From contig NZ_PGUZ01000029.1 in the NCBI RefSeq assembly GCF_002860165.1, positions 1 through 64,000 of the forward strand: 64,000 bases of DNA, read 5' to 3'. Below the pieces are notes generated by a model. The model worked only from the letters and a program-made list of their open reading frames with translations, did no database searches and was not told where the DNA came from. This document shows positions 52,470-62,042 of this stretch, one piece after another. The position numbers and the translations under genes were made by a program. The stretch's first letter is position 1. Each line of letters opens with the position of its first letter. Source of the stretch: Bacillus sp. V3-13. GTDB taxonomy: Bacteria > Bacillota > Bacilli > Bacillales > Cytobacillaceae.

Positions 52470-52703
52470 ATGAGGGAATTTGCTGCTGTTATCGTTGCGC
52501 CAGACTATCCGCCCCGCGAAAAGCACCCCGTTATTTTTGGTGCATTTGATGCATTAAAACCGGGTGAGTTTATGAAGGTCATCAACGATCATGATCCAAG
52601 ACCGCTTCAATACCAATTTATGATTGAAAGAAAAGACCAGTTTTCCTGGGAATACCTTGAAGAAGGTCCGGACACTTGGCGAATTGCGATTGGAAAAAAA
52701 TAA
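52470..52703 (+). CDS. DUF2249 protein (third of three)
   Basis: A 77-residue protein with the fuller DUF2249 signature: HPVIFGAFDALKPGEFMKVI, then NDHDPRPLQYQF and WEYLEEGPDTWRIAIGK. TAGGAGG precedes the ATG. It is monocistronic, with a weak hairpin (about 52715-52746) afterwards, and has a class II Crp/Fnr promoter. In other bacteria this form is often fused to or encoded beside hemerythrin-type NO/iron proteins. Function unknown. Confidence 0.9.
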   Translation: MREFAAVIVAPDYPPREKHPVIFGAFDALKPGEFMKVINDHDPRPLQYQFMIERKDQFSWEYLEEGPDTWRIAIGKK

Positions 52704-52823
52704 ATAGCTGGCGTTAAGCGGAGTTCCTACAGGGGATTCGGCTTTTGTCTGCAGAGCGAATTTACCCCCTTTTCAGAAAAATATGATAAAATGTTGGAGT
52801 ATGAATGTATAGGGGGAAAGTAA

Positions 52824-54335
52824 ATGGCTCAAGCAACGGCACAGCTGGAACAAGATTTTTTGGATTATGTAAAAAAAATGACGGCTTATAATGAAGCCTT
52901 GTCATTGATGTTTTGGGACTTGCGCACGGGTGCCCCGAAAAAGGGGATTGAACAGCGCTCCGAAGTGATCGGGATGCTTTCTTCCGAAGTATTCAAAATG
53001 TCGACGTCAGAAGAAATGGCAGCATACATAGCAAAGCTTTCTTCAGCAGAACAATTACCAGAAGTAACCAAAAAGATTCTTGAAGAAAGCAAAAAAGATT
53101 ATGACCGCAATAAAAAAATTCCGGCTGAAGAATATAAAGAATATGTCATTCTTCAATCAAAAGCGGAAAGCGTGTGGGAAGAGGCAAAGGCAAAGTCGGA
53201 TTTCAGCATGTTCTTGCCTTATCTAAAAAAACTTGTTGAGGCCAACAAACGTTTTATCAACTATTGGGGTTATGAAGGCAATAAATATAATACTTTGCTT
53301 GATATGTATGAACCGGGGGTAACAGTCGAAATCCTCGACAAAGTTTTCGGCGAACTGCGCGAAAAAATTGTCCCGCTCGTAAAAAGGATCAGCGATTCTG
53401 CGAATAAGCCAGCAACTGAATTTCTTTTCAAAACATTCCCGAAGGAAAAACAGAGAGGATTCAGCGAAGAGATTCTTCGGCAAATGGGCTATAACTTTGA
53501 TGCAGGGCGGCTGGACGAAACGGTCCATCCGTTTGCGATCGGTTTAAATCCGGGAGATGTCAGGGTTACAACCAAATACAACGAAACTGACTTCCGCACC
53601 GCGGTGTTCGGAACCATTCATGAAGGCGGGCATGCTTTATACGAACAAAATATTTCAGCAGAATTGGTGGGAACACCTTTATGTACCGGAACCTCAATGG
53701 GGATCCATGAATCGCAGTCACTGTTTTATGAAAATTTTGTCGGCCGCAATGAATCGTTCTGGAAGAAAAATTATCGGCTATTGAAAAGCTACGCAGAAGG
53801 CCAATTTGATGATGTTGATTTGACCGACTTTTACCGGGCGATTAATGAATCAAAACCATCGTTAATCCGTATTGAAGCAGATGAATTAACGTATCCGCTC
53901 CATATTATCATTCGTTACGAAATTGAAAAAGGGCTCTTTAATGATGAAATCGATGTTGAGGATTTGCCGCAGGTTTGGAATGACAAATATGAAGAATACT
54001 TGGGAGTCAGACCGGAAAATGATGCACAAGGTGTTCTTCAGGATGTGCACTGGTCAGGAGGAAGCTTTGGGTATTTTCCTTCTTATGCACTTGGCTACAT
54101 GTACGCCGCCCAGTTTAAGAATGCGCTCCTAAAAGATATTCCAAACTATGACCAGCTTCTCGAAGAGGGGAATTTGCTCCCTGTAAAAGAGTGGTTTACC
54201 GAAAAGGTTCATAAGCACGGGAAAATGAAAAAGCCTTTGGATATCTTGACCGATGTAACCGGCGAAGGGCTGAATGCTAAATACTTAATCGATTACCTTT
54301 ATGAAAAATACGGCCGGGTTTACGAGTTAAACTAA
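52824..54335 (+). CDS. ypwA: M32-family metallocarboxypeptidase YpwA
   Basis: A 503-residue thermostable carboxypeptidase Taq-type enzyme that removes C-terminal residues from peptides. The zinc motif is TIHEGGHALYEQ (HExxH) and the third ligand is in GIHESQSLFYEN; other family motifs are HPFAIGLNPGDVRVTTKYNE and DVHWSGGSFGYFPSYALG. GGGGGAAAG precedes the ATG. It probably takes part in peptide turnover in the cytoplasm. It lies at its normal Bacillus position. Confidence 0.95.
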   Translation: MAQATAQLEQDFLDYVKKMTAYNEALSLMFWDLRTGAPKKGIEQRSEVIGMLSSEVFKMSTSEEMAAYIAKLSSAEQLPEVTKKILEESKKDYDRNKKIPAEEYKEYVILQSKAESVWEEAKAKSDFSMFLPYLKKLVEANKRFINYWGYEGNKYNTLLDMYEPGVTVEILDKVFGELREKIVPLVKRISDSANKPATEFLFKTFPKEKQRGFSEEILRQMGYNFDAGRLDETVHPFAIGLNPGDVRVTTKYNETDFRTAVFGTIHEGGHALYEQNISAELVGTPLCTGTSMGIHESQSLFYENFVGRNESFWKKNYRLLKSYAEGQFDDVDLTDFYRAINESKPSLIRIEADELTYPLHIIIRYEIEKGLFNDEIDVEDLPQVWNDKYEEYLGVRPENDAQGVLQDVHWSGGSFGYFPSYALGYMYAAQFKNALLKDIPNYDQLLEEGNLLPVKEWFTEKVHKHGKMKKPLDILTDVTGEGLNAKYLIDYLYEKYGRVYELN

Positions 54336-54384
54336 AGTTTGGAACAGGGGGATGGCTGCCGTCATCCTCTTCCTTTCGCGATAT

Positions 54385-55299
54385 ATGATGAAAAAATTAC
54401 TGCCCTTTATGATGATTGCAGCCGGTGCATCATTATGGGGCTTGATTGCGTTTTTTGTTAAGGGTTTAACGTCATTAGGATTTTCTGCAATGGAGATCGT
54501 GACGCTCCGTGTTGTCTTTGCTTCATTCATTCTTGTCATCATTGCGATATTCGCATCCCGACCACAAATGAAGATCTCGCTTCGCGACATCCATTTGTTT
54601 GCCGGAACCGGAATCTTAAGCATCGTATTTTTTAATTGGAGTTATTTCACCGCGATCAATCAATTGAATATTTCAATTGCCGTGATTTTGCTGTACACAT
54701 CACCTGCATTTGTCGCTTTGTTGTCGTTTTTCTTTTTAAAAGAGAAAATTGATTCCCGGAAAAAAGCTGCGATTATCGGAACGATCATCGGCAGTGCATT
54801 GATTGCCGGCATGAGCGGGCAAGATGCGGGGTCCTTGAGTCTGATCGGGACGATGATCGGATTGGGGGCAGGCCTCGGCTATGCTCTTTACAGCATCTTT
54901 GGAAAGTTCGCCTTGCGAAAATACTCTCCTTTTACGGTAACATTGTATACTTTCCTGGTCGCGGCTCTTTTTTTGCTGCCGGTAACCCGTCTCTGGGAAA
55001 GAGGGGAGGCGCTCCTTAACGCAGAAGTGGTCCTGTTTTCAGCAGGATTAGGCCTGATTCCGACTGTACTCGCCTATTATCTTTACACGTGGGGACTGGA
55101 AAGAACCGAGAGCAGCACGGCGGCTGTTATCGCGACAATCGAGCCGGTTGTGGCCGTTTTGCTCGGTTTATTTTTATATGGCGAGCGCCTCGGAACCTAC
55201 CAGATACTTGGTTCTGCTTTAATCATACTGTCCGTTTGTGCTGTTAACCTCCGAACGGCTCGGCCAAAAAATATTCGCACAAAAAAACCGCTCCATTGA
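54385..55299 (+). CDS. EamA/DMT-family transporter
   Basis: A ten-helix drug/metabolite transporter of about 304 residues made of two EamA repeats (first near residues 5-135, second near 150-290; conserved GASLWG, ERTESSTAAVIATIEPVVA). The substrate cannot be predicted. The start is uncertain: ATG at 54385 or 54388 gives a normal N-terminus (MKKLLPFMMIAAG) but has no clear ribosome binding site, while the ATG at 54352 is too close to an AGGGGG. Convergent with the oxidase genes. Confidence 0.85.
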   Translation: MMKKLLPFMMIAAGASLWGLIAFFVKGLTSLGFSAMEIVTLRVVFASFILVIIAIFASRPQMKISLRDIHLFAGTGILSIVFFNWSYFTAINQLNISIAVILLYTSPAFVALLSFFFLKEKIDSRKKAAIIGTIIGSALIAGMSGQDAGSLSLIGTMIGLGAGLGYALYSIFGKFALRKYSPFTVTLYTFLVAALFLLPVTRLWERGEALLNAEVVLFSAGLGLIPTVLAYYLYTWGLERTESSTAAVIATIEPVVAVLLGLFLYGERLGTYQILGSALIILSVCAVNLRTARPKNIRTKKPLH

Positions 55300-55314
55300 A
55301 GGAGCGATTTTTTT
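55281..55314. terminator. Bidirectional terminator between the EamA gene and cbaA
   Basis: CGCTCC and GGAGCG pair over ATTGAA with A and T runs; it overlaps the EamA stop codon. Confidence 0.85.
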
Positions 55315-55325
55315 ATAGAAACTGC

Positions 55326-56981
55326 TTACCACAGCTTAAATCCTTTTGATCCCGGCGGTGCATTTTGGATTATATCGACGAAAGGAATCGTATAGGCAAA
55401 CAGAATTAAGGCAACCGTAAGCCCGAGCCACAGCTTCCAATTTTCCAAAAACATCGGTACTTTCTCCGTGGTATCCTCCACTTCGCCGACCGGGAATTCT
55501 TCATCGCCTTTAGGAGCGAAAAATGCAAGATTAATAAAAATATAAAGCATGAGAATAATCGCCAAAAACAAAATCGATCCGCCAACGGCCTGGGCAATTT
55601 GGTATGGAATCCACTCCAATGCCTGCGCGGCATCACCATACGTTGAGAATGCAGATCGGCGCGGTGCACCGAGAAGCCCGGCTGCATGCATGGCACCTGA
55701 CATAAACGTCATCCCGATTGCCCAAATAACGCCTTGAATGATCGCAAGTTTATTCATTTGCTTTGTCAGCTTCCGCCCGGTTAAATGCGGAACAAGCCAG
55801 TAAGTAATCCCAAAGAAAGTAAGGACAACGGCTGTTGCCAGCGTTAAATGAAAGTGGCCGGTTACCCAGATTGTATTATGGATAACCTGATTCATTTGGT
55901 GCGATGCATTGACGATCCCGCCTGCTCCGGCAGGAATGAACGAAAGCATTCCAATGAACGGAACCGTGAAGCGGGCATCTCCCCAAGGAAGCACTTTAAA
56001 CCAGCCAAATAATCCCTTCGCGCCCTGTGCTCTTCCAAAACGCTCGAATGTTGCAAATAAAGAGAAAGCAGTCATCAACGATGGAATGACAACTAAAAAC
56101 GTTAAAACGACCTGAAGAAACTTCCAGGCAGGGTCTATTCCCGGTTCGGTCAACTGATGGTGAAAGCCTACAGGAATCGAGAAGAGCAGGAATAGTATAA
56201 AAGACATCCGTGCCAATGAATCAGAGAAAATTTTTCCGCCGATAATTTTCGGAATAACCACATACCAGGCCATATACGCAGGCAGCAGCCAGAAATAGAC
56301 GAGCGGATGGCCAAAATACCAGAATAATGTGCGGCTCACCAGAACATCAACCGTATCAACAAGGCCCAATGACCACGGCAGCAATTGGATAAGCACCGTG
56401 GCAGCGACACCAAGCGTTGCTACAATCCACAGCAAGGTATTGACAAGCGACATGAAAGTAAGCAATGGACTCGGCTTGCCCCGGTTGTTTTTCCTCCACT
56501 GTACATAAGCGGCAATGATCGCGGCACCGCCAACCCAGCTTCCGACGACAACGAGTGTCAGGCCTAAATAGAAGATGGCATGGGCCTGCAATGGCGCATA
56601 AAACGTATAAAGAACAGACGCTTTATTAAGCAGGATCATCACAGCAGCCATCGCTGTTCCGATCGTCATCAGCCAAAAGCCGATCCAGCCCAGTTTCCGC
56701 TGCCCGTTCGAAAGCGGGCCGGATGTCCGGCTGACGGCGGCAAGTTGAAAGCCAAGAATAAAAAATGTTGTTAATACTAAGCCGAGGACAACACCATGGA
56801 CAGTTAAAACTTGATAATAGGTGATTCCCCATGGCAATTCAAACTTTCCCGAGCGTACTAAAACCTGTAATAGCCCGGCAAGGCCGCCGAGCGCCAGCGC
56901 AATAAACGCGACATGCAAGTGTGCCATCGCCAGTTTTCCATCACGGCGGTCAACCTTTATATTTGCTCCAGTGCTAAGCAT
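55326..56981 (-). CDS. cbaA: b(o/a)3-type cytochrome c oxidase subunit I
   Basis: The 551-residue catalytic subunit of a B-type heme-copper oxidase. Visible elements are the heme a/b ligand in VLTVHGVVLGLV, the CuB/heme region WYFGHPLVYFWLLPAYMAWY with its His-Pro and Tyr, the NQVIHNTIWVTGHFHLTLA histidines, and about thirteen helices. GAGGTGG precedes the ATG, which overlaps the stop codon of subunit II. Such oxidases are high-affinity enzymes in Geobacillus and Bacillus. They accept electrons from cytochrome c reduced by QcrABC. Confidence 0.96.
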   Translation of the reverse strand: MLSTGANIKVDRRDGKLAMAHLHVAFIALALGGLAGLLQVLVRSGKFELPWGITYYQVLTVHGVVLGLVLTTFFILGFQLAAVSRTSGPLSNGQRKLGWIGFWLMTIGTAMAAVMILLNKASVLYTFYAPLQAHAIFYLGLTLVVVGSWVGGAAIIAAYVQWRKNNRGKPSPLLTFMSLVNTLLWIVATLGVAATVLIQLLPWSLGLVDTVDVLVSRTLFWYFGHPLVYFWLLPAYMAWYVVIPKIIGGKIFSDSLARMSFILFLLFSIPVGFHHQLTEPGIDPAWKFLQVVLTFLVVIPSLMTAFSLFATFERFGRAQGAKGLFGWFKVLPWGDARFTVPFIGMLSFIPAGAGGIVNASHQMNQVIHNTIWVTGHFHLTLATAVVLTFFGITYWLVPHLTGRKLTKQMNKLAIIQGVIWAIGMTFMSGAMHAAGLLGAPRRSAFSTYGDAAQALEWIPYQIAQAVGGSILFLAIILMLYIFINLAFFAPKGDEEFPVGEVEDTTEKVPMFLENWKLWLGLTVALILFAYTIPFVDIIQNAPPGSKGFKLW

Positions 56982-57457
56982 TATTTAACCACCTCGATCT
57001 TCGAAGTCATCATATGGTGTCCAACTCCGCAGTATTCATTACAGACGACCAAAAACTCACCGGGTTTGTCAAAAGTTGTCACATACTCGGATATGTATCC
57101 CGGTTCGAGCATCATGTTGATGTTGGTTCCGGCCACTTCAAAGCCGTGGACAACATCCTTTGTTGTTGCGATAACTTTCACTTTTGCTCCTAAAGGAACC
57201 TCTACCTGAACGGGATTGTAGGCAAATGCAGCAGCCACATAAACCAATTCATAATCCCATTCTTTTCCCTCAACTTTATGCAAGCCCGGCTTATCAAACG
57301 GTGCTTGTGCATCGACTTTTTCAGGATCGATCGTTGCCAGGCAGCTTGGCGGCTGATTTCCAAGGTAGAAGGCACTTACTCCAATCACCGTTAAGAATAC
57401 GAGAAGTGATCCGATCCCAAAAATAAGCCAGGCTTTTTCAAACTTATGCATATGCAT
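56981..57457 (-). CDS. cbaB: b(o/a)3-type cytochrome c oxidase subunit II (CuA)
   Basis: A 158-residue subunit with one N-terminal membrane helix (IFGIGSLLVFLTVIGVSAFY) and a cupredoxin domain. The CuA site is complete: the upstream His in DVVHGFEVAG and the motif CNEYCGVGHHMM with two Cys, His and Met. The first ATG (57457) and a second two codons later are both possible. It overlaps cbaA and follows the small subunit gene by 22 bp. Confidence 0.96.
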   Translation of the reverse strand: MHMHKFEKAWLIFGIGSLLVFLTVIGVSAFYLGNQPPSCLATIDPEKVDAQAPFDKPGLHKVEGKEWDYELVYVAAAFAYNPVQVEVPLGAKVKVIATTKDVVHGFEVAGTNINMMLEPGYISEYVTTFDKPGEFLVVCNEYCGVGHHMMTSKIEVVK

Positions 57458-57479
57458 GGCTCTTTCCCCTTTCTATCTC

Positions 57480-57629
57480 TTAAAAACGATCTAAAAATAA
57501 ATAATAAACGCTTACCCAGGTAACGATCAGGAAGAAACCCAGTAAAAAAACGGAAGCTAAAGTCCCCTTTAGAGAGGAGCTGTCCTCAATTTCTGTTTTC
57601 GTTTGGTTGTGGAGTTCCGTTTTTGCCAT
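57480..57629 (-). CDS. cbaD: Oxidase small subunit IIa-type (CbaD)
   Basis: A 49-residue protein with an acidic/polar N-terminus (MAKTELHNQTKTEIED) and one membrane helix (LASVFLLGFFLIVTWVSVYY), like subunit IIa of ba3 oxidases. GGAGGGA five bases before the ATG at 57629 fixes the start; the longer frame to 57725 is rejected. First gene of the cba operon. Confidence 0.85.
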   Translation of the reverse strand: MAKTELHNQTKTEIEDSSSLKGTLASVFLLGFFLIVTWVSVYYLFLDRF

Positions 57630-57752
57630 GCCATTCCCTCCTTTCAAAAAGTTAGATAAATAGATGATTACAATCCCATAATACAAGACAATAGTGAAAG
57701 TTCCAGATGGTTTCCGGCAGTTCACAAATTGTTCATTCGTTATGTAAGTAAT

Positions 57753-57758
57753 ATGTTA
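57753..57758 (-). promoter_or_regulatory. Candidate -10 of the cba operon
   Basis: TAACAT on the minus strand, 41.5-bp geometry relative to the Crp/Fnr-type site at 57780-57795. Confidence 0.4.
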
Positions 57759-57779
57759 ATGGTGTAAACTTGATATAGC

Positions 57780-57795
57780 AGTGATTAATGTCACA
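57780..57795 (-). promoter_or_regulatory. Crp/Fnr-type site 1 of the cba operon
   Basis: AGTGATTAATGTCACA (plus-strand reading) has one mismatch to TGTGA-N6-TCACA. Confidence 0.6.
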
Positions 57796-57822
57796 TCCAG
57801 ACAGAGTGAAATGTGAAGAAAA

Positions 57823-57838
57823 TGTGACTAAGATCACC
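57823..57838 (-). promoter_or_regulatory. Crp/Fnr-type site 2 of the cba operon
   Basis: TGTGACTAAGATCACC has one mismatch to TGTGA-N6-TCACA and lies 43 bp, about four helical turns, upstream of site 1. Confidence 0.55.
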
Positions 57839-57839
57839 G

Positions 57840-58145
57840 TGATGAAGATCCCCATCTCTTTTGATGCGGAGGCCTTTAAGGAAAATCAACAATGAAAGTG
57901 TTTCAGGCAGTGGTGATAAAGCATATTTTTATGTACTTGTTAAAAGATTTATCCTTATATTGTTAGTTGGAAAAGAGCAACCTATAATCCAGGTTGCTCC
58001 GGATCTTTATCCCTTACATTTGAGTCAACTAACGTTTCAAATGACCATCCTGTTAGTGTAATAATACATCTAATATTTTTTATAAATTAAAACAACTAAT
58101 ATATTTCTTACAGAATGAGTTGCCATAAAGGCAAACTACGAAAAT
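57840..58145. other. AT-rich stretch without a convincing gene
   Basis: About 300 bp upstream of the cba sites. A 24-codon frame from 57892 (MKVFQAVVIKHIF) and a 66-codon frame from 57861 have weak ribosome binding sites and no recognisable protein character. From about 57900 the base composition turns markedly AT-rich, marking the left border of the island ending near 59560. Confidence 0.4.
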
Positions 58146-58191
58146 AAAATAAAAATCCATTTTAAGAACTTAAAATGGATTTTTATTTTTT
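58146..58191. terminator. Long palindromic terminator in the AT-rich island
   Basis: AAAATCCATTTTAAG and CTTAAAATGGATTTT pair almost perfectly with A/T runs on both sides; it would stop transcription of the leftward island genes. Confidence 0.85.
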
Positions 58192-58337
58192 ATAGCTTTG
58201 TTAATTTCATCTAACATTTCTATAATTTTTTCATTTTGATCAGTAACTTTTTTAAAGTCTTTAGCTAATATAGGTAAATAATATAAAACAAATACTGCAG
58301 CACCCATATACAATAAAAGTACAATGATATTAATAAT
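58170..58337 (-). CDS. Possible small membrane protein with non-canonical start
   Basis: An open frame of about 55 codons on the minus strand encodes one membrane helix (INIIVLLLYMGAAVFVLYYL) and a charged helical tail (DFKKVTDQNEKIIEMLDEIN). It ends in the palindromic terminator. The ribosome binding site AGGGTGA lies before ATT codons at 58337 and 58334, and no ATG, GTG or TTG is well placed, so it either starts at ATT or is a decayed gene. It follows the secreted protein gene on the same strand. Confidence 0.35.
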   Translation of the reverse strand: MINIIVLLLYMGAAVFVLYYLPILAKDFKKVTDQNEKIIEMLDEINKAIKNKNPF

Positions 58338-58466
58338 TATTCACCCTATCTTATAAAGTAATAGAATAGTCTTTATATAACATAAATTATCGAAGCAGGC
58401 TTTCAGATTTTTATCGTAACATAAAAACAAAAGTTAGATATATTAAAGATTATGCTAGTTATTTTA

Positions 58467-59207
58467 TTATCCTATGAATTTAGATATAGAATAAGCTCCA
58501 TTTGCTCTAATAGTATATTCAAATGTAGGATAATCATGTTGAATAGTAGCTCCACCTACATTAAGTGCAAAATGTCCTACAACATGTCTCCAATAATCAA
58601 ATCCATTATAGAAATATGCAGAGTCTACATCTTTACCTTCGTAAGACCAGCCTAACTGATGAATTTGTGCAACTTCAGATGGTTTATTTGAAGTAATTCT
58701 AACACCGTCATAGTACCACAGGTTTTTTGCTTGGAAAGTATATAACTTTACTCCTATTATAGTTTTTCCAGTCAAGATAGACACAAAGGAGTTACTACCT
58801 GATGCCATAGTGGTAATATCTTGACTTCCATTATCTAATACTTCTACTTCTGTTTCTACTTCTAATATTGACGCTGTAAAAGCTAATTGTTCATTTTCAC
58901 TTAATTCATCCCAAAGATTATTAAGAACAGTATTTTTTTCTTCTAAACTTGCATTTTTCGGAGAATTTTGCTCAACCTTTCTTTCGACTTTTTTTGCTAA
59001 TTTTGCAAATTCTTTCACTTTTGATTTATCATCTTCACTAAATTCTTTCCATTTGTCTTTAGCATTTGAATTCTCAATAAGTTCAATTGCTAATTCTTTA
59101 CCCGACTGATCTTCAGAGCTTGCATTTACTTTTCCAATATTCCCAAATGAAAAAACTAATACCAATGCACATAAAGTTAGAATCGTTTTTATACTGCGTC
59201 TTAACAT
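58467..59207 (-). CDS. Secreted protein of unknown function
   Basis: A 246-residue protein with a clear signal peptide (basic MLRRSIK, hydrophobic core, cleavage probably near VNA-SS). Residues 30-120 are charged and helical; residues 130-246 look beta-rich and aromatic (AKNLWYYDGVRITSNKP, LGWSYEGKDVDSAYFYNGFD, YWRHVVGHFALNVGG). I have seen similar C-terminal domains in uncharacterised secreted Bacillus proteins but know no function. AGGAGGAAT precedes the ATG. It is much more AT-rich than neighbouring genes, indicating transfer. An antimicrobial or surface role is conjecture. Confidence 0.7.
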   Translation of the reverse strand: MLRRSIKTILTLCALVLVFSFGNIGKVNASSEDQSGKELAIELIENSNAKDKWKEFSEDDKSKVKEFAKLAKKVERKVEQNSPKNASLEEKNTVLNNLWDELSENEQLAFTASILEVETEVEVLDNGSQDITTMASGSNSFVSILTGKTIIGVKLYTFQAKNLWYYDGVRITSNKPSEVAQIHQLGWSYEGKDVDSAYFYNGFDYWRHVVGHFALNVGGATIQHDYPTFEYTIRANGAYSISKFIG

Positions 59208-59565
59208 GCAATATTCCTCCTAAAATGAATTGTTTTAACAACTATACCACAGTATAGGAATATTTTTCTTATTTTTTTAGAAAATGGTTACTATAGACTA
59301 TAATAATTTTATTAATATAGTTTTATCTAAGTTATTTGTTCCTTTAAAAATAAGGATAATGGTCTTATTTTCTTATAAATATATTTCTTATTCTCATATT
59401 GTGATTCTCACTGAAACCAGTAGTAGAAGACCTCGCAGTTGATGATATATTTCAAAAGTCGACGATAAACCAGATGAAGTTGATGACATACCCGACAGCA
59501 TCGCAGTGATTTGCTATTTTCCGAATATTAAAGTAATTATTTTTTATTAATATTCGTGTTTCCTG
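59208..59565. other. AT-rich intergenic region with possible gene remnant
   Basis: About 360 bp between the secreted protein gene and the xpt promoter. Near 59458-59550 an acidic open fragment reads SKVDDKPDEVDDIPDSIAVI with no start signal, perhaps a remnant. Nothing else is recognisable. Confidence 0.35.
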
Positions 59566-59575
59566 CGGAAAACTA

Positions 59576-59603
59576 TTGATTTATTAGATTGGGATGTTAT
59601 AAT
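59576..59603 (+). promoter_or_regulatory. Sigma-A promoter of xpt-pbuX
   Basis: TTGATT at 59576-59581 and TATAAT at 59598-59603 with a 16-bp spacer, about 20 bp before the riboswitch aptamer. Confidence 0.75.
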
Positions 59604-59619
59604 GTTACTAATTCAATAC

Positions 59620-59700
59620 GTTTCACTCATATAATCGCGGGGATATGGCCCGCAAGTCTCTACCGGAATACCGTAAATGTTCCGACTATGGGTGAGCAAT
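59620..59700 (+). ncRNA. Guanine riboswitch aptamer
   Basis: The purine riboswitch consensus is complete: P1 strands CACTCAT and GGGTGAG, J1/2 ATAATCGCGGGGATATGG, J2/3 TCTCTACCGG, L3 region CCGTAAATGTTCCGAC. The specificity base before TATGGG is C, which selects guanine/hypoxanthine over adenine. It controls xpt-pbuX by premature termination. Confidence 0.96.
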
Positions 59701-59754
59701 GGGACGGAACTTTATTTGCTGTTTCATCCTTTTACCTTCAAGCTCATAGCCTGA

Positions 59755-61736
<1,982 letters not shown>

Positions 61737-61885
61737 TATGAAAGAAGCTGCTTTTGCATCCAGGAAGCAGCATTATGAATGGTTTAAAGGAAAATATATT
61801 GCTGAAATGGTAATGATTGATGGATGTCGTTTTAACACTCTCATTATATAATAAAGAGGCACAACAACTCCTTCAAAACATATGG

Positions 61886-61913
61886 CTTCCTCCAGGCGGA
61901 GGAAGTTTTTTTC
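61886..61913 (+). terminator. Terminator downstream of pbuX
   Basis: CTTCCTCC and GGAGGAAG pair over AGGC, followed by seven T. A second hairpin without T-run lies at about 61746-61772. Confidence 0.85.
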
Positions 61914-62042
61914 GTTTTTCAGAAGGGAGCCCTGGTTTAAAATTCACTGCACCGGGTACGGAAAAGAATCACCATGAAGTTTGTATAGTGCTGATGATAA
62001 ATGGAAAAAATAACCTTATGTTGATAAAAGGAGAAGTTTGTT

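Noticed and set aside
57861-58061. 66-codon frame upstream of the oxidase operon
   Set aside because: It overlaps the control region, has poor translation signals and no recognisable protein features.
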